Positions 55,674 through 64,000 of a DNA stretch of 64,000 nucleotides are shown here, one piece after another (positions within the stretch are counted from its first letter, which is position 1; each line of letters opens with the position of its first letter). A model generated the notes under the pieces. That model did not search any database. It was not told the DNA's origin and worked only from the letters and a program-made list of their open reading frames with translations. This stretch comes from Arthrobacter pascens. GTDB taxonomy: Bacteria; Actinomycetota; Actinomycetes; Actinomycetales; Micrococcaceae. The translations under genes were made by a program, and so were the position numbers. The stretch spans positions 186,001-250,000 of the forward strand of contig NZ_JAUSXF010000001.1 in NCBI RefSeq assembly GCF_030816475.1. The letters are read 5' to 3'.

Positions 55674-58454
55674 CTACTCTCCGAGTTGCAGTGCGCTCAG
55701 CGTCACCGGCCCCTCAAGGACAATCCGCACCGCCTCGAAATCAGCGCCGCCGCCGGCCAGTTCCAAGCGCAGTTCACCACTGAACCCGGGCTGTATTGCT
55801 GCGTCGGCATATTCCCGCCAGGTTCCGCCCCGGCCCGGGAGCTGCACCGCAACCCTGCCCGCGGCCGTGGCTGAGAGCCGGAACGCCACGCGCTCAGGCC
55901 TGCCGCCCTCCCAGCCCCGGTAGACCGCCGTCGCCCTTTCCTGCGGTGAGGAGGGAGCGACGGCGGTGCCCGCCAGCGGCGTCTCCGGCACCAGTGCGAG
56001 GTTGGAGCACTCATCAAACAGTTCCGCACGGATCCAGGCGCTCCGGGCACGCGCGCCGCTGCCTTCGCCGGCGACCGTCAACTCAACGCCCAGGGGTAGG
56101 TCGTTTGCGGACGTGCCCACCATCAGCTCGTAGGTGCCGGGTTCCACCAGCATCCTGCCGTCGGTGACGCTGTACGTGGCCAGCCGGTCCACGGGCACGG
56201 GCATCCGTACTGTGCTGCGTTCGCCCGGTTCGAGCCGAACCCGCCGGTGCGCCACAAGCAAGCGCCGGGGAAAGTCCAAGCGGTGGCCGGGGGAGGCCGC
56301 ATAGACCTGCACCAGTTCGTGGGCAGTGCGGTTTCCTGTGTTGCGCAGGACCACATCCAGACCGTCGCCGGCCCGTACAGCGGTTTCGTAGCTGACGGTC
56401 GAATAGCCGAGGCCATGGCCCAGGGCGTAGAGGGGTTCCGCGGTGCTGTAGAGGTAGGTGCCCTGCGAGGAGATGATGTCGTAGTCCAGGATGTCGGGCA
56501 GGTCCGCGTCGCGCTGCCACCACGTCTGGGCGAGCCGGCCGGTGGGTTCATGGTCGCCGCTGAGGATGTCCGCCAGGGCATTGCCCAGTTCCTGCCCGGC
56601 GTGCGACGTCCAGACAATCGCGGGGGTGTCCGCCAGGGGACCCAGGGCATAGGGGTAGGAGGAGGCGATCACCAGCACGGTCCGGGGGTTCGCTTCGCGG
56701 ACCACGCGGATGAGTTCCTGCTCGGTCTCGGGGAGCGCCAGGGTGGACCTGTCGAGGGTTTCCCGGCCTCCCAGGTGCGGATCATTTCCCACCACGACGA
56801 CGGCGACATCGGCCGCGGCGGCCGCCTCCCGGGCGGCCTGCTGGCCGGAACGGACGGTCCGCACGGCAAAACGGTCGGCCTTCTCCGGAGTTCCCTCGGA
56901 CAGCGCCGCACTCCCGGTATGCTCTTCGATCCGAACCCACTTTCCGGTACCGATGTGCTGGAGGGACACCGTCCCGTCCGCCCAGGTGTGCAGGCGGAAC
57001 GTCTCCTGCACCACCCAGCCGCCCACCCGGTCAGCTGATGCAGCCAGGTAGTAGCCCCCGGCGGAGACGAACTTATTGGTGAGGGGGAACTGCAGCGTGC
57101 ATTCGCCGGCGCCCCAGTCCTTGAGCAGGAATCTTTCTGCCGGCCCGGGGATCGCGGCGCAGGCGGTGATCGTGGTTTCGGGCTCCCCGGCGCTAAGGTA
57201 CATGCCGGTGCGGACACATCGGAGTGACACAGTATCCACGCCTGACTCCGACACCACGTCTCCGTAGCGCTCCGACAGGCCTTCGAAAATGCTGACCTCA
57301 TCCTGCAGGGTGCCGCTGTACCAATCACTCAGGACCGTGGAACCCAGTGATCCGATGACTGCCACCTTTCCCGGCGATGAACCCAGTGGAAGCAGTGGAC
57401 CGTCCGTACCGGCTGCCGGGGAGTTGCGGAGCAGCACCACTGACTTCCGCGCCGCTTCCCGGGCCAGCGCCACATGCGCGGGATCGCCCACCACTTCAGG
57501 CCCAATGGCTCCGTACGGACCGCCGTCGGGCTCGAACTCCCCCGCCCGCTCGCGAAGGTTGAGCAGCCGCAGGACTGCACGGTCGATGTCAGCCTCATTG
57601 ATCAGCCCGCGGTCAAGGGCCTCGTGCAGATGCTTGAGCGATGGCGCCGGGTTTTCGCTGTCCTCGGTGAAGTTGTCCACACCTGCGCGGAGGGCAGCCG
57701 CGTAGGCCGACGGGCCGTCGTCGAAATACTTCTCCGCGGTGTAGAGCGAGGAGGGTGCGCCGGCGTCCGTGACGATGGCGATGCCCTCCCCGTTCCGCCA
57801 CCGCCGAAGCTCTCCGGCGACGATGTCCGAGACGTGGGCGGGCCTGCCGTTGACCAGGTTGTAGGACAGCATCACGGCGCCCGCCACGCCGTCCTCGATG
57901 GGGCCGCGGTAGGCCGGAAGCTCATATTCATGAAGCACACGGGCCCGCAGCTGGCTGCTGGAAACGTTCCGGTCCTTTTCGTTGTTGTAGGCCAGGAAGT
58001 GCTTCAGTGTGGGCACGGTCATCCAGAAGCGTTCATCGTCGCCTTTGAGGCCCGCGCAGTATGCCCCGGCCAGGGCTGCGGTGAGGTGCGGATCCTCGGA
58101 GAACCCTTCCTCATTGCGTCCCCAGAGCGGGTGGCGCAGCGGGTTCACCACGGGAGCCCAGACGTTGGTCCCCGCCTTCTTGCCGCGGACTTCACGGCCG
58201 ACGGCGGTGCCCACCCGGCGGATCAGGTCCTCGTCCCAGCTGGCGGCCATTCCCACTGGCTGCGGAAATACCGTTGCGGGGCCCAGCCAGGCCACGCCGT
58301 GCGCGGCCTCGGCGCCGGTGTGGAATGGGGCCAGGCCGAGGGCTTCGATGGCGGGGGCGTGCTGATGGAGCATGGCGATCTTCTGCTCCATTGTCAGGGA
58401 CTCCAGCATGGCCTCGGGAGTGGCAGGGGCGGTGGCGGTAGCTGCAACTTGCAT
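55674..58454 (-). CDS. GH3 glycoside hydrolase with inserted beta-trefoil-like domain
   Basis: A 926-residue GH3 enzyme without a signal peptide. The (beta/alpha)8 domain carries KHFLAYNNE (residues 151-159) and the nucleophile D230 in IAIVTDAGAP. The second domain resumes at AREAARKSVVLLRN, with a likely acid/base glutamate in GGRETLDRSTLALPE. Residues about 406-532 form an extra domain (LRCVRTGMYLSAGEP, NKFVSAGGYYLAAS, VSLQHIGTGKWVRIE) that looks like a fascin/ricin-type beta-trefoil where many GH3 enzymes have PA14. A FnIII-like domain and a C-terminal carbohydrate-binding-like module follow. ATG 58454 is chosen where homology begins. Confidence 0.9.
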   Translation of the reverse strand: MQVAATATAPATPEAMLESLTMEQKIAMLHQHAPAIEALGLAPFHTGAEAAHGVAWLGPATVFPQPVGMAASWDEDLIRRVGTAVGREVRGKKAGTNVWAPVVNPLRHPLWGRNEEGFSEDPHLTAALAGAYCAGLKGDDERFWMTVPTLKHFLAYNNEKDRNVSSSQLRARVLHEYELPAYRGPIEDGVAGAVMLSYNLVNGRPAHVSDIVAGELRRWRNGEGIAIVTDAGAPSSLYTAEKYFDDGPSAYAAALRAGVDNFTEDSENPAPSLKHLHEALDRGLINEADIDRAVLRLLNLRERAGEFEPDGGPYGAIGPEVVGDPAHVALAREAARKSVVLLRNSPAAGTDGPLLPLGSSPGKVAVIGSLGSTVLSDWYSGTLQDEVSIFEGLSERYGDVVSESGVDTVSLRCVRTGMYLSAGEPETTITACAAIPGPAERFLLKDWGAGECTLQFPLTNKFVSAGGYYLAASADRVGGWVVQETFRLHTWADGTVSLQHIGTGKWVRIEEHTGSAALSEGTPEKADRFAVRTVRSGQQAAREAAAAADVAVVVVGNDPHLGGRETLDRSTLALPETEQELIRVVREANPRTVLVIASSYPYALGPLADTPAIVWTSHAGQELGNALADILSGDHEPTGRLAQTWWQRDADLPDILDYDIISSQGTYLYSTAEPLYALGHGLGYSTVSYETAVRAGDGLDVVLRNTGNRTAHELVQVYAASPGHRLDFPRRLLVAHRRVRLEPGERSTVRMPVPVDRLATYSVTDGRMLVEPGTYELMVGTSANDLPLGVELTVAGEGSGARARSAWIRAELFDECSNLALVPETPLAGTAVAPSSPQERATAVYRGWEGGRPERVAFRLSATAAGRVAVQLPGRGGTWREYADAAIQPGFSGELRLELAGGGADFEAVRIVLEGPVTLSALQLGE

Positions 58455-58736
58455 GATTGGTCCGTCCTTGGAGCCGAAGTGTTTAAACGCTTGCGTGCCG
58501 AATGACTGGCAAACATTGTGGCATTTTGAGGTGTGACCTGCAACATAAGAAGGCCTTGCGGTCTGATTTGCCATCATCTAGGCTTGGGCCAATCGAAACG
58601 CTTCGACTGTTTCCTCGGTCAACTTCGACGAATCCCGGGCCAGGTTGCCAGGTCGCAGAGCTGCGCAGAGAAGCAGCCGGCCTGGCAATTAAGCCTTCGT
58701 CAGACCAACAGAAGTCCACACAAAGGAGTGCAAATC
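58455..58736. promoter_or_regulatory. Divergent control region with two LacI-type palindromes
   Basis: No gene is seen. AAGTGTTTAAACGCTT (58477-58492) lies just ahead of the GH3 gene and TCGAAACGCTTCGA (58593-58606) is placed toward the transporter. The second matches sites at 63481 and 63547 near the LacI gene. AAAGGAGTG at 58722 is the ribosome site of the binding-protein gene. Confidence 0.55.
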
Positions 58737-60416
58737 ATGCTTGGAAAATACACCGCACCTGAACGCAGCGCCTCCCTGAAGGAGCTCGGCCGTGCAGGGG
58801 TAGGCCGCCGGTCGTTCCTGGGCCTCGTCGGTGGTGCCGTGGCCTTTGCCGCCCTCCCCGCGCTCACGTCATGCAGCAGCGGCGGCGCGGCCCCGCAGGC
58901 CACCAGTTCCGCAGGGATGTCCGACGCCACGTCCAAGCTCGTGCCCAGCTACATCCCGCTTGACATCGTCAAGCCGGACATTCCGAGTGTGAACGGTACT
59001 GCGCCGGGCTTCACCAAATTCCCCTCATCCTTGGTCAAGTCAGTGCAGGGTGTTCCGGGTAAAGGCGGAAGCTATACAGCCATGACCCCGGCATGGTGGG
59101 CAATCCCGCAGGCGGATAACAGCTACTTCCAGGCCGTGAACGAACGGCTGGGCTCAAAGCTCAATTTCCAGGTCAGTGACGGAAACACCTACGCAGACAA
59201 GATCCAGACTGTACTGGCCTCACCCAAGGATGTGCCGGACTGGGTGGTCATCCCGTCCTGGAACCTCCCGCCGCGGTTCGGCCAGGCAGTCAAGGGCCTC
59301 TTCACAGACCTTTCCGAGTACCTTGCCGGTGACAAGATCAAGAAGTACCCCAACCTCGCAAATCTCCCCACCGCTGCCTGGAAGTACAGCTGTTTCGAGG
59401 GCGGGCTGTATGGGCTGCCGTACCCGAACGAGCAGGTCGGGAACGCCTTCTTTTACCGCAAGGACCTGTTCGATGAAATGGGCCTGGAACAGCCAAAGTC
59501 CGCCGATGAATACATCGCACTGGCCAAGGAAATCACTGACCCGGCCAAGAACCGCTGGGGTTCTGAAGATGTGTGGACCGGTGCACAGATCATGCACGGT
59601 GTGGTGGACAAGTGGAAACTGGTGGACGGCAAGCTCCAGAACAAGGTCGAGTCTGACGAGTACAGGGCGGCGCTCGAATGGGGCGCAAAGCTCTTCGCAT
59701 CCGGCGCAGTTCACCCGGACGCTGTGGCCGGCAACTCACAGAAGGCAAAACAGCGCTTCGAATCCGGCGCGTCGCTGATGACCAATGACGGGGTTGGTGG
59801 CTGGCATGAAGCCCTGGCCCGGGTCCTGCCCAGCAACCCGAAGTTCCAGCAGCAGCCCATGGACTTCTTTGCCCCCGACGGCGGCAAGCCCACGTTGTTC
59901 CGCGGCTTACCCGCCGCCATCTTCAGTTTCATCAAGAAGACGGATGATGCTTCGAAGGTTGAGGAAATGCTGGCCCTGGCCAACTTTGTGGCCGCTCCCT
60001 TCGGTACGGAGGAGAACATGCTGATCAACAACGGCGTTGAAGGCATCCACTACACCCTCGACGCGCAGAACGTTCCGCAGGCCACGGCCAAGGGCACTGC
60101 GGAAGTCACCAGCACGTACGCCTTCCTGGTGAACTCCACCGTGGTGAACAACTTCGTCCAGTACCCCGGCTACGTGAAGGCCAAAACGGACTGGGAAATC
60201 CGGCAGGCCCCCTACGTGGTTGACCCCCTCTTCTACGGCCTGCAGATCCAGGAGCCCAGCAAGTTCGGCTCTCTGGGGAAACCGCTCGACGACCTTTCCA
60301 AGGACATTCTCCGCGGGCGCAAGAGCCTTTCGGAGCTTGACGGGGTCGTCGCCACGTGGAAGAAGAACGGCGGAGACGAACTGCGTGAGTTCTACGCAGG
60401 ATTCCTGAACGCCTAG
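58737..60416 (+). CDS. Extracellular sugar-binding lipoprotein (family 1), Tat-exported
   Basis: A 559-residue binding protein. The leader has a twin-arginine motif GVGRRSFLGLVGG (RR at 24-25) and a lipobox ending at C46 (LTSCSSGG), so it is probably exported folded and lipidated. The rest resembles LplA-type family-1 proteins (WWAIPQADNSYFQAVNERL, YGLPYPNEQVGNAFFYRKDLFDEMGL). The ATG at 58737 has AAAGGAG upstream. It works with the two following permeases in oligosaccharide import; the cargo is unknown but should fit the GH3 and GH42 enzymes encoded alongside. Confidence 0.92.
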   Translation: MLGKYTAPERSASLKELGRAGVGRRSFLGLVGGAVAFAALPALTSCSSGGAAPQATSSAGMSDATSKLVPSYIPLDIVKPDIPSVNGTAPGFTKFPSSLVKSVQGVPGKGGSYTAMTPAWWAIPQADNSYFQAVNERLGSKLNFQVSDGNTYADKIQTVLASPKDVPDWVVIPSWNLPPRFGQAVKGLFTDLSEYLAGDKIKKYPNLANLPTAAWKYSCFEGGLYGLPYPNEQVGNAFFYRKDLFDEMGLEQPKSADEYIALAKEITDPAKNRWGSEDVWTGAQIMHGVVDKWKLVDGKLQNKVESDEYRAALEWGAKLFASGAVHPDAVAGNSQKAKQRFESGASLMTNDGVGGWHEALARVLPSNPKFQQQPMDFFAPDGGKPTLFRGLPAAIFSFIKKTDDASKVEEMLALANFVAAPFGTEENMLINNGVEGIHYTLDAQNVPQATAKGTAEVTSTYAFLVNSTVVNNFVQYPGYVKAKTDWEIRQAPYVVDPLFYGLQIQEPSKFGSLGKPLDDLSKDILRGRKSLSELDGVVATWKKNGGDELREFYAGFLNA

Positions 60417-60426
60417 GACGCCAACA

Positions 60427-61449
60427 ATGACCACTTCCGAATCCACCCTGGCCGCCTCACGGGTTCAAGCACGAGCCGGCCATAGCCCGGGCCGCCCGGA
60501 CGGCGCACGCCAAGCGGACCTGTCCATGACCCGCAAGAAAGCAAGCCTGCGCATCAGGCTGCGGCGGGACAAATCCCTGGTGCTGATGACCTTGCCAGCC
60601 ATCGCCCTGCTTTTGGTCTTCGCTTATGTTCCGATGCTCGGCAACGTTGTGGCGTTCCAGGACTATTCACCCTTCGTGGGCATTCCGGACAGCCCCTTCG
60701 TTGGGCTCGACAACTTTACCCGCGTCCTGGGGGACCAGGGCTTCTGGCTCGCCGTGAGCAACACCCTGGTGATTACGGCCTTCCAGCTGGTCTTCTTCTT
60801 TCCCGTCCCCATTGTGCTGGCGCTGCTGCTCAACTCCTTGCTGTCCCCGGCACTGCGTTCCACCATCCAGGCCATCGTCTACCTGCCGCACTTTTTTTCC
60901 TGGGTGCTGGTGGTTTCGGTGTTCCAGCAGGTGCTCGGCGGGGCCGGCCTCCTAAGCCAGAGCCTGCGGGCCCATGGCTGGCAGGCCATGGATATTATGA
61001 CCAACCCGGACACTTTCCTGTTCCTGATTACCTCACAGGCAATCTGGAAGGATGCAGGCTGGGGAATCATCGTGTTCCTGGCCGCGCTCAGCGCCATCGA
61101 CCAGGAGCAGTACGAGGCAGCGGCCGTCGACGGAGCGAACCGCTGGCACCGGATGTGGCACGTGACGCTTCCGGCGCTGCGCGGCGTCGTCATCCTGCTG
61201 CTGATCCTTCGCCTGGGTGACGCCTTGTCCGTGGGCTTCGAACAGCTGATCCTGCAACGCGACGCCGTCGGGGCGCAAGCGTCAGAGGTCCTGGACACCT
61301 TTGTCTACTACACGGGCGTTCGTAATGGCGACTGGGGCTATGCCGCGGCGGCCGGCCTGATCAAGGGCGTGGTATCGCTGGCACTCATTCTGGGTGCCAA
61401 CAAACTGGCCCACCTATTTGGAGAGAGCGGGGTGTACTCAAAGTCATGA
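60427..61449 (+). CDS. Sugar ABC transporter permease (LplB/CUT1 type)
   Basis: A 340-residue permease with a long basic N-terminal tail and six spans (LVLMTLPAIALLLVFAYVPMLGNVVAFQDYSPF is typical of LplB). The EAA loop is DQEQYEAAAVDGANRWHRMWHVTLPALRG. It overlaps the next permease by four bases. The conserved length is reached only if the arginine-rich tail before residue 45 is real. Confidence 0.92.
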   Translation: MTTSESTLAASRVQARAGHSPGRPDGARQADLSMTRKKASLRIRLRRDKSLVLMTLPAIALLLVFAYVPMLGNVVAFQDYSPFVGIPDSPFVGLDNFTRVLGDQGFWLAVSNTLVITAFQLVFFFPVPIVLALLLNSLLSPALRSTIQAIVYLPHFFSWVLVVSVFQQVLGGAGLLSQSLRAHGWQAMDIMTNPDTFLFLITSQAIWKDAGWGIIVFLAALSAIDQEQYEAAAVDGANRWHRMWHVTLPALRGVVILLLILRLGDALSVGFEQLILQRDAVGAQASEVLDTFVYYTGVRNGDWGYAAAAGLIKGVVSLALILGANKLAHLFGESGVYSKS

Positions 61450-62384
61450 GCACAATCACCAAACCGGCAGCAACAGTTTCAGCGGCGGTGCGCCGCAACA
61501 AGTCGTCAAGGCCAGCGTGGGAGGAGGAACCGGGCTCGGCGGCGAAGATCGGCAAGGCGGCCGTACTCACCATGGTGGTGATCGCCGTGCTGGGGCCGTT
61601 GTACTCAATCGTCCTCACCAGCCTCTCCTCCCAGGCCACCATTACCTCGGCCGGCGGAATGGTGATTGTGCCTGGGGAGATCACCCTGGACGCCTACCGC
61701 CAGATCATCAGCGGGGGCGTAGTCACACGGGCGGTGCTGGTCAGCGTGGGAGTCACCGCTGTGGGAACCCTGCTTAGCATGGTGGTCTCGGTGCTGTGCG
61801 CGTACGGCCTGTCACGCCCCGGCTCCTTTGCCCACACGCCGATCCTGTTCACCCTCCTGCTGACTATGTTCTTCAGCGCCGGCATGATTCCGGCCTTTCT
61901 CCTGGTCTCCGGCCTCGGCCTGATCAACACATACTGGGCCTTGATCCTGCCCGGTGCCATATCGGTGTTCAACATCATCATCCTGCGGGGCTTTTTTATG
62001 GGGATAGACCGCGGGATCCTGGACAGCGCACGGATCGATGGAGCCAGCGAATGGCGGATCCTGTTCCAAATCGTGCTCCCTATGTCCAAGGCAGTGACAG
62101 CTGTTATTGCCCTCTTCTACGGGGTGGGCTACTGGAACGCGTTCTTCAATGCGGTGCTGTATATCAACGACAGCGCCATGAACCCGCTCCAGGTGGTGCT
62201 GCGCTCCTATGTCCTGCAGGGCGTGATGATCCCGGGCCAGATTGCCGTGGGCCAGGGGGCGGCACCGTCCCTGGCCCTGCAGATGGCCGTGATCGTTGTG
62301 GCCGTGGTGCCCATCCTCATGGTCTACCCCCTGGTGCAGAAGCACTTCACCAAGGGAGTCATGATCGGTGCGGTGAAGGGGTGA
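61446..62384 (+). CDS. Sugar ABC transporter permease (YtcP/CUT1 type)
   Basis: A 312-residue permease. Spans include VLTMVVIAVLGPLYSIVLTSL, and the EAA loop is LDSARIDGASEWRILFQIVLPMSK; the end reads VQKHFTKGVMIGAVKG as is usual for this group. It forms a heterodimer with the preceding permease. No ATPase gene follows, so a shared MsmK/UgpC-like ATPase encoded elsewhere is expected. Confidence 0.93.
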   Translation: MSTITKPAATVSAAVRRNKSSRPAWEEEPGSAAKIGKAAVLTMVVIAVLGPLYSIVLTSLSSQATITSAGGMVIVPGEITLDAYRQIISGGVVTRAVLVSVGVTAVGTLLSMVVSVLCAYGLSRPGSFAHTPILFTLLLTMFFSAGMIPAFLLVSGLGLINTYWALILPGAISVFNIIILRGFFMGIDRGILDSARIDGASEWRILFQIVLPMSKAVTAVIALFYGVGYWNAFFNAVLYINDSAMNPLQVVLRSYVLQGVMIPGQIAVGQGAAPSLALQMAVIVVAVVPILMVYPLVQKHFTKGVMIGAVKG

Positions 62385-62410
62385 CCCGCAACGGCGCCAC
62401 GCAGGCCTTC

Positions 62411-63412
62411 CTAGCTGCGGGCAGCAGAGGTTTCGCGCTGCACCAGGGAAGGCGTAATGAGCCGGATCTCCACGGGCTTGTCCGAGTTGAGCCGGTCCAT
62501 GACCATCTCGACGGCGGCACGTCCAATGTCGTGGGCAGGTATCGAAACGGCCGTCCACGGGTGGGCGGCAGCCATCGCCGCATCCTCGGGAGCGATGGCA
62601 ACAACCGAGATGTCCTTCGGGATCTGCAGACTGTGCACGGCGAGGGCTTCCCGCAGCAGCGGGAGCAGTCCTTCGTTGTGGACCACCAAAGCTGTAGCGG
62701 GTTCCGGAGCCGAGAGGATGGCATTCAGGGCGACGGCGAGGGCGGCGGACGTGGGTTCGCAGGCCCTGAGGGCAGCCGTGATGCCGGCAGCATGGCAGGC
62801 ATCCTCAAAGCCCTTCCGTGCACGGTCGGCATAGGTGGCGTGCCGCTCCAGGGAGGCCTGCGGGGAGCCGATGAAGCCAATGCTCCTATGGCCGAGTTCT
62901 GTCAGGTGCCGCACGGCAGTGCGGGAGGCGGCTGCAAAATCGAAATCCACGCAGCTCAGGCCCAGCGGATCGTCCGGGAAGCCGATCAGGACAGCAGGCT
63001 TCCGGAGCTTCGCGAGCTGGGGGATCCGGGGATCACGGGCTTCGATATCCATCATGAGCAGTCCGTCCACGATGGACTGGGAAGTCACCCGGTGGATGCC
63101 GTCGGCGTCGTCCTGGGTCAGGAGGAGCACGTCCTGGTTGTAATCCCGGGCAGTGGTTACAACGCCTGCTACGAACTGCATGATCACGCTGACGTTGACG
63201 TCCGCCCGCAGGGGAACCATCAGACCGAGCACGTTGGACCTGCTGGACGCAAGGGACCTCGCGCCGGAGTGGGGGCTGTAGTCAAGCTTCCTGATGGCCG
63301 CGAGGACCTGTTCCCGCGTTTCCTCGGAGATGGTCCGCTTGCCGCTCAGCACGTAGGACACGGTGCTGGTGGAAACCCCTGCAGCCTTGGCCACGTCATT
63401 CATGGTGGCCAT
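62411..63412 (-). CDS. LacI-family regulator of the second glycan locus
   Basis: A 333-residue repressor. Helix-turn-helix and hinge are MNDVAKAAGVSTSTVSYVLSGKR and AIRKLDYSPHSGARSLAS; the effector domain has TAVRHLTELGHRSIGFIGSPQAS. ATG 63412 is preferred, with GGAAGGGAG upstream; a GTG at 63418 is possible. It is convergent with the permeases and divergent from the GH42 gene. Palindromes of one type at four places nearby make it the likely regulator of the whole locus. Confidence 0.93.
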   Translation of the reverse strand: MATMNDVAKAAGVSTSTVSYVLSGKRTISEETREQVLAAIRKLDYSPHSGARSLASSRSNVLGLMVPLRADVNVSVIMQFVAGVVTTARDYNQDVLLLTQDDADGIHRVTSQSIVDGLLMMDIEARDPRIPQLAKLRKPAVLIGFPDDPLGLSCVDFDFAAASRTAVRHLTELGHRSIGFIGSPQASLERHATYADRARKGFEDACHAAGITAALRACEPTSAALAVALNAILSAPEPATALVVHNEGLLPLLREALAVHSLQIPKDISVVAIAPEDAAMAAAHPWTAVSIPAHDIGRAAVEMVMDRLNSDKPVEIRLITPSLVQRETSAARS

Positions 63413-63480
63413 GGCCACTCCCTTCCATTGCGCGTGGACACCATCATAGCCACAAAAATTGCACCAAACGTCGCGCTATT

Positions 63481-63560
63481 TCGATTGCAATCGACTGTCC
63501 CGCCCCATGATTCCGGTCTAAAGCAGCCAAAACTGCCCAGCCATAATTGAAGCGATTCGA
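63481..63560. promoter_or_regulatory. Two LacI-type operators between lacI and the GH42 gene
   Basis: TCGATTGCAATCGA (63481-63494) is a perfect 14-bp palindrome. TTGAAGCGATTCGA (63547-63560) is the same type with a mismatched pair and lies five bases before the GH42 start codon. Confidence 0.55.
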
Positions 63561-63564
63561 TACC

Positions 63565-64000
63565 ATGATCAACTTTGACCTTCCTTCCACCTCCACGCCT
63601 CAGCGCGGCCTGGACTCCCTGACCGAGACACTGGGACTCATCCACGGCGCCGACTACAACCCCGAGCAGTGGCCGGCGGAAAGCTGGCCGGAGGATATCC
63701 GGCTGATGCAGCAGGCCGGCATCAACCTTGCCACGGTCGGGGTGTTCAGCTGGGCAACGCTTGAACCCCGGGAAGGAGCCCGCAACTTCGGCTGGCTGGA
63801 CCATGTCCTGGACCTGTTGCACGACGGTGGCATCCGGGTCTGCCTGGCCACCCCCACGGCATCACCGCCGCCATGGCTGGGCCACCATTACCCCGAGACG
63901 CTTCCGGTGGACGCGGACGGCCGCACCCTCTGGTACGGCTCGCGCAACCAGTTCAGCCCGTCATCGGCCAGATACCGCCGGGCCGCGGCAGCCATTACGG
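63565..64000 (+). CDS. GH42 beta-galactosidase, partial at window edge
   Basis: The first 145 codons of a GH42 enzyme. The N-terminal catalytic-barrel signature is GADYNPEQWPAESWPEDIRLMQQAG, followed by VFSWATLEPREGARNFGWLD and the substrate-binding segment ATPTASPPPWL. GH42 enzymes release terminal beta-galactose from galacto-oligosaccharides. The rest, including both catalytic glutamates, lies beyond the window. No signal peptide is seen, so it is cytoplasmic and should act on imported sugars. Confidence 0.93.
   Translation, partial: MINFDLPSTSTPQRGLDSLTETLGLIHGADYNPEQWPAESWPEDIRLMQQAGINLATVGVFSWATLEPREGARNFGWLDHVLDLLHDGGIRVCLATPTASPPPWLGHHYPETLPVDADGRTLWYGSRNQFSPSSARYRRAAAAIT

Noticed and set aside
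58455..58577. Longer N-terminus for the GH3 enzyme
   Set aside because: The added residues contain the operator region and show no homology; ATG 58454 begins at the conserved part.

Overview
The window looks like chromosomal DNA of a high-GC actinobacterium of the Arthrobacter/Pseudarthrobacter group (Micrococcaceae). The reasons are the strongly GC-biased third codon positions, the GGAG-type ribosome sites, an 830-residue dimethylglycine oxidase like that of Arthrobacter globiformis, and a complete glyA-soxBDAG-sdaA sarcosine operon. This assignment is inferred from gene content only. No rRNA, tRNA, CRISPR array, insertion sequence, prophage or origin was seen.

Region 1 (1-28,500) is a one-carbon and glycine-betaine catabolic block. 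On the minus strand lie fdhD-moeA-formaldehyde dehydrogenase-GlcG/HbpS protein, then folE-molybdopterin oxidoreductase-metF-like, then folD-fchA-dimethylglycine oxidase-purU. On the plus strand lie two GntR regulators, glyA-soxB-soxD-soxA-soxG-sdaA and a ferredoxin-reductase-type flavoprotein. A BCCT transporter is on the minus strand. Together they can import betaine, oxidise dimethylglycine and sarcosine to glycine, carry the methyl groups on tetrahydrofolate or as formaldehyde to formate, oxidise formate, and turn glycine into serine and pyruvate. A short GATATATC-centred palindrome recurs in front of at least four of these transcription units. Two closely similar IclR regulators sit at the two ends of the block.

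Region 2 (28,600-31,270) holds small accessory genes: two tiny overlapping ORFs, a GNAT acetyltransferase, a secreted hypothetical protein, a Bcp-type peroxiredoxin and an orphan winged-helix protein. Region 3 (31,270-37,700) is a glyoxylate/allantoin operon, hyi-glxR-gcl-glxK-allB, which turns allantoin-derived glyoxylate into glycerate 2-phosphate. It contains two copies of a 59-bp palindromic repeat and has an IclR-like operator upstream.

Region 4 (37,850-49,310) is a fructan system: a secreted modular GH32 levanase facing a LacI regulator, followed by an Opp/Dpp-type (family 5) ABC importer and a cytoplasmic GH32 enzyme in one overlapping operon. Region 5 (49,350-55,560) is a mixed stretch: cupin, hypothetical genes, dicarboxylate symporter, PLP-dependent dehydratase, two convergent FMN-binding paralogues, a membrane protein and a DUF1003 protein. 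Region 6 (55,670-64,000) is a second LacI-governed glycan locus: a GH3 enzyme with an inserted beta-trefoil-like domain, a Tat-exported family-1 binding protein, two CUT1 permeases without an ATPase, a LacI regulator and the start of a GH42 beta-galactosidase. A TCGAAnCGnTTCGA-like palindrome marks its control regions.

All assignments rest on reading the translations and motifs by eye; no database search was run.
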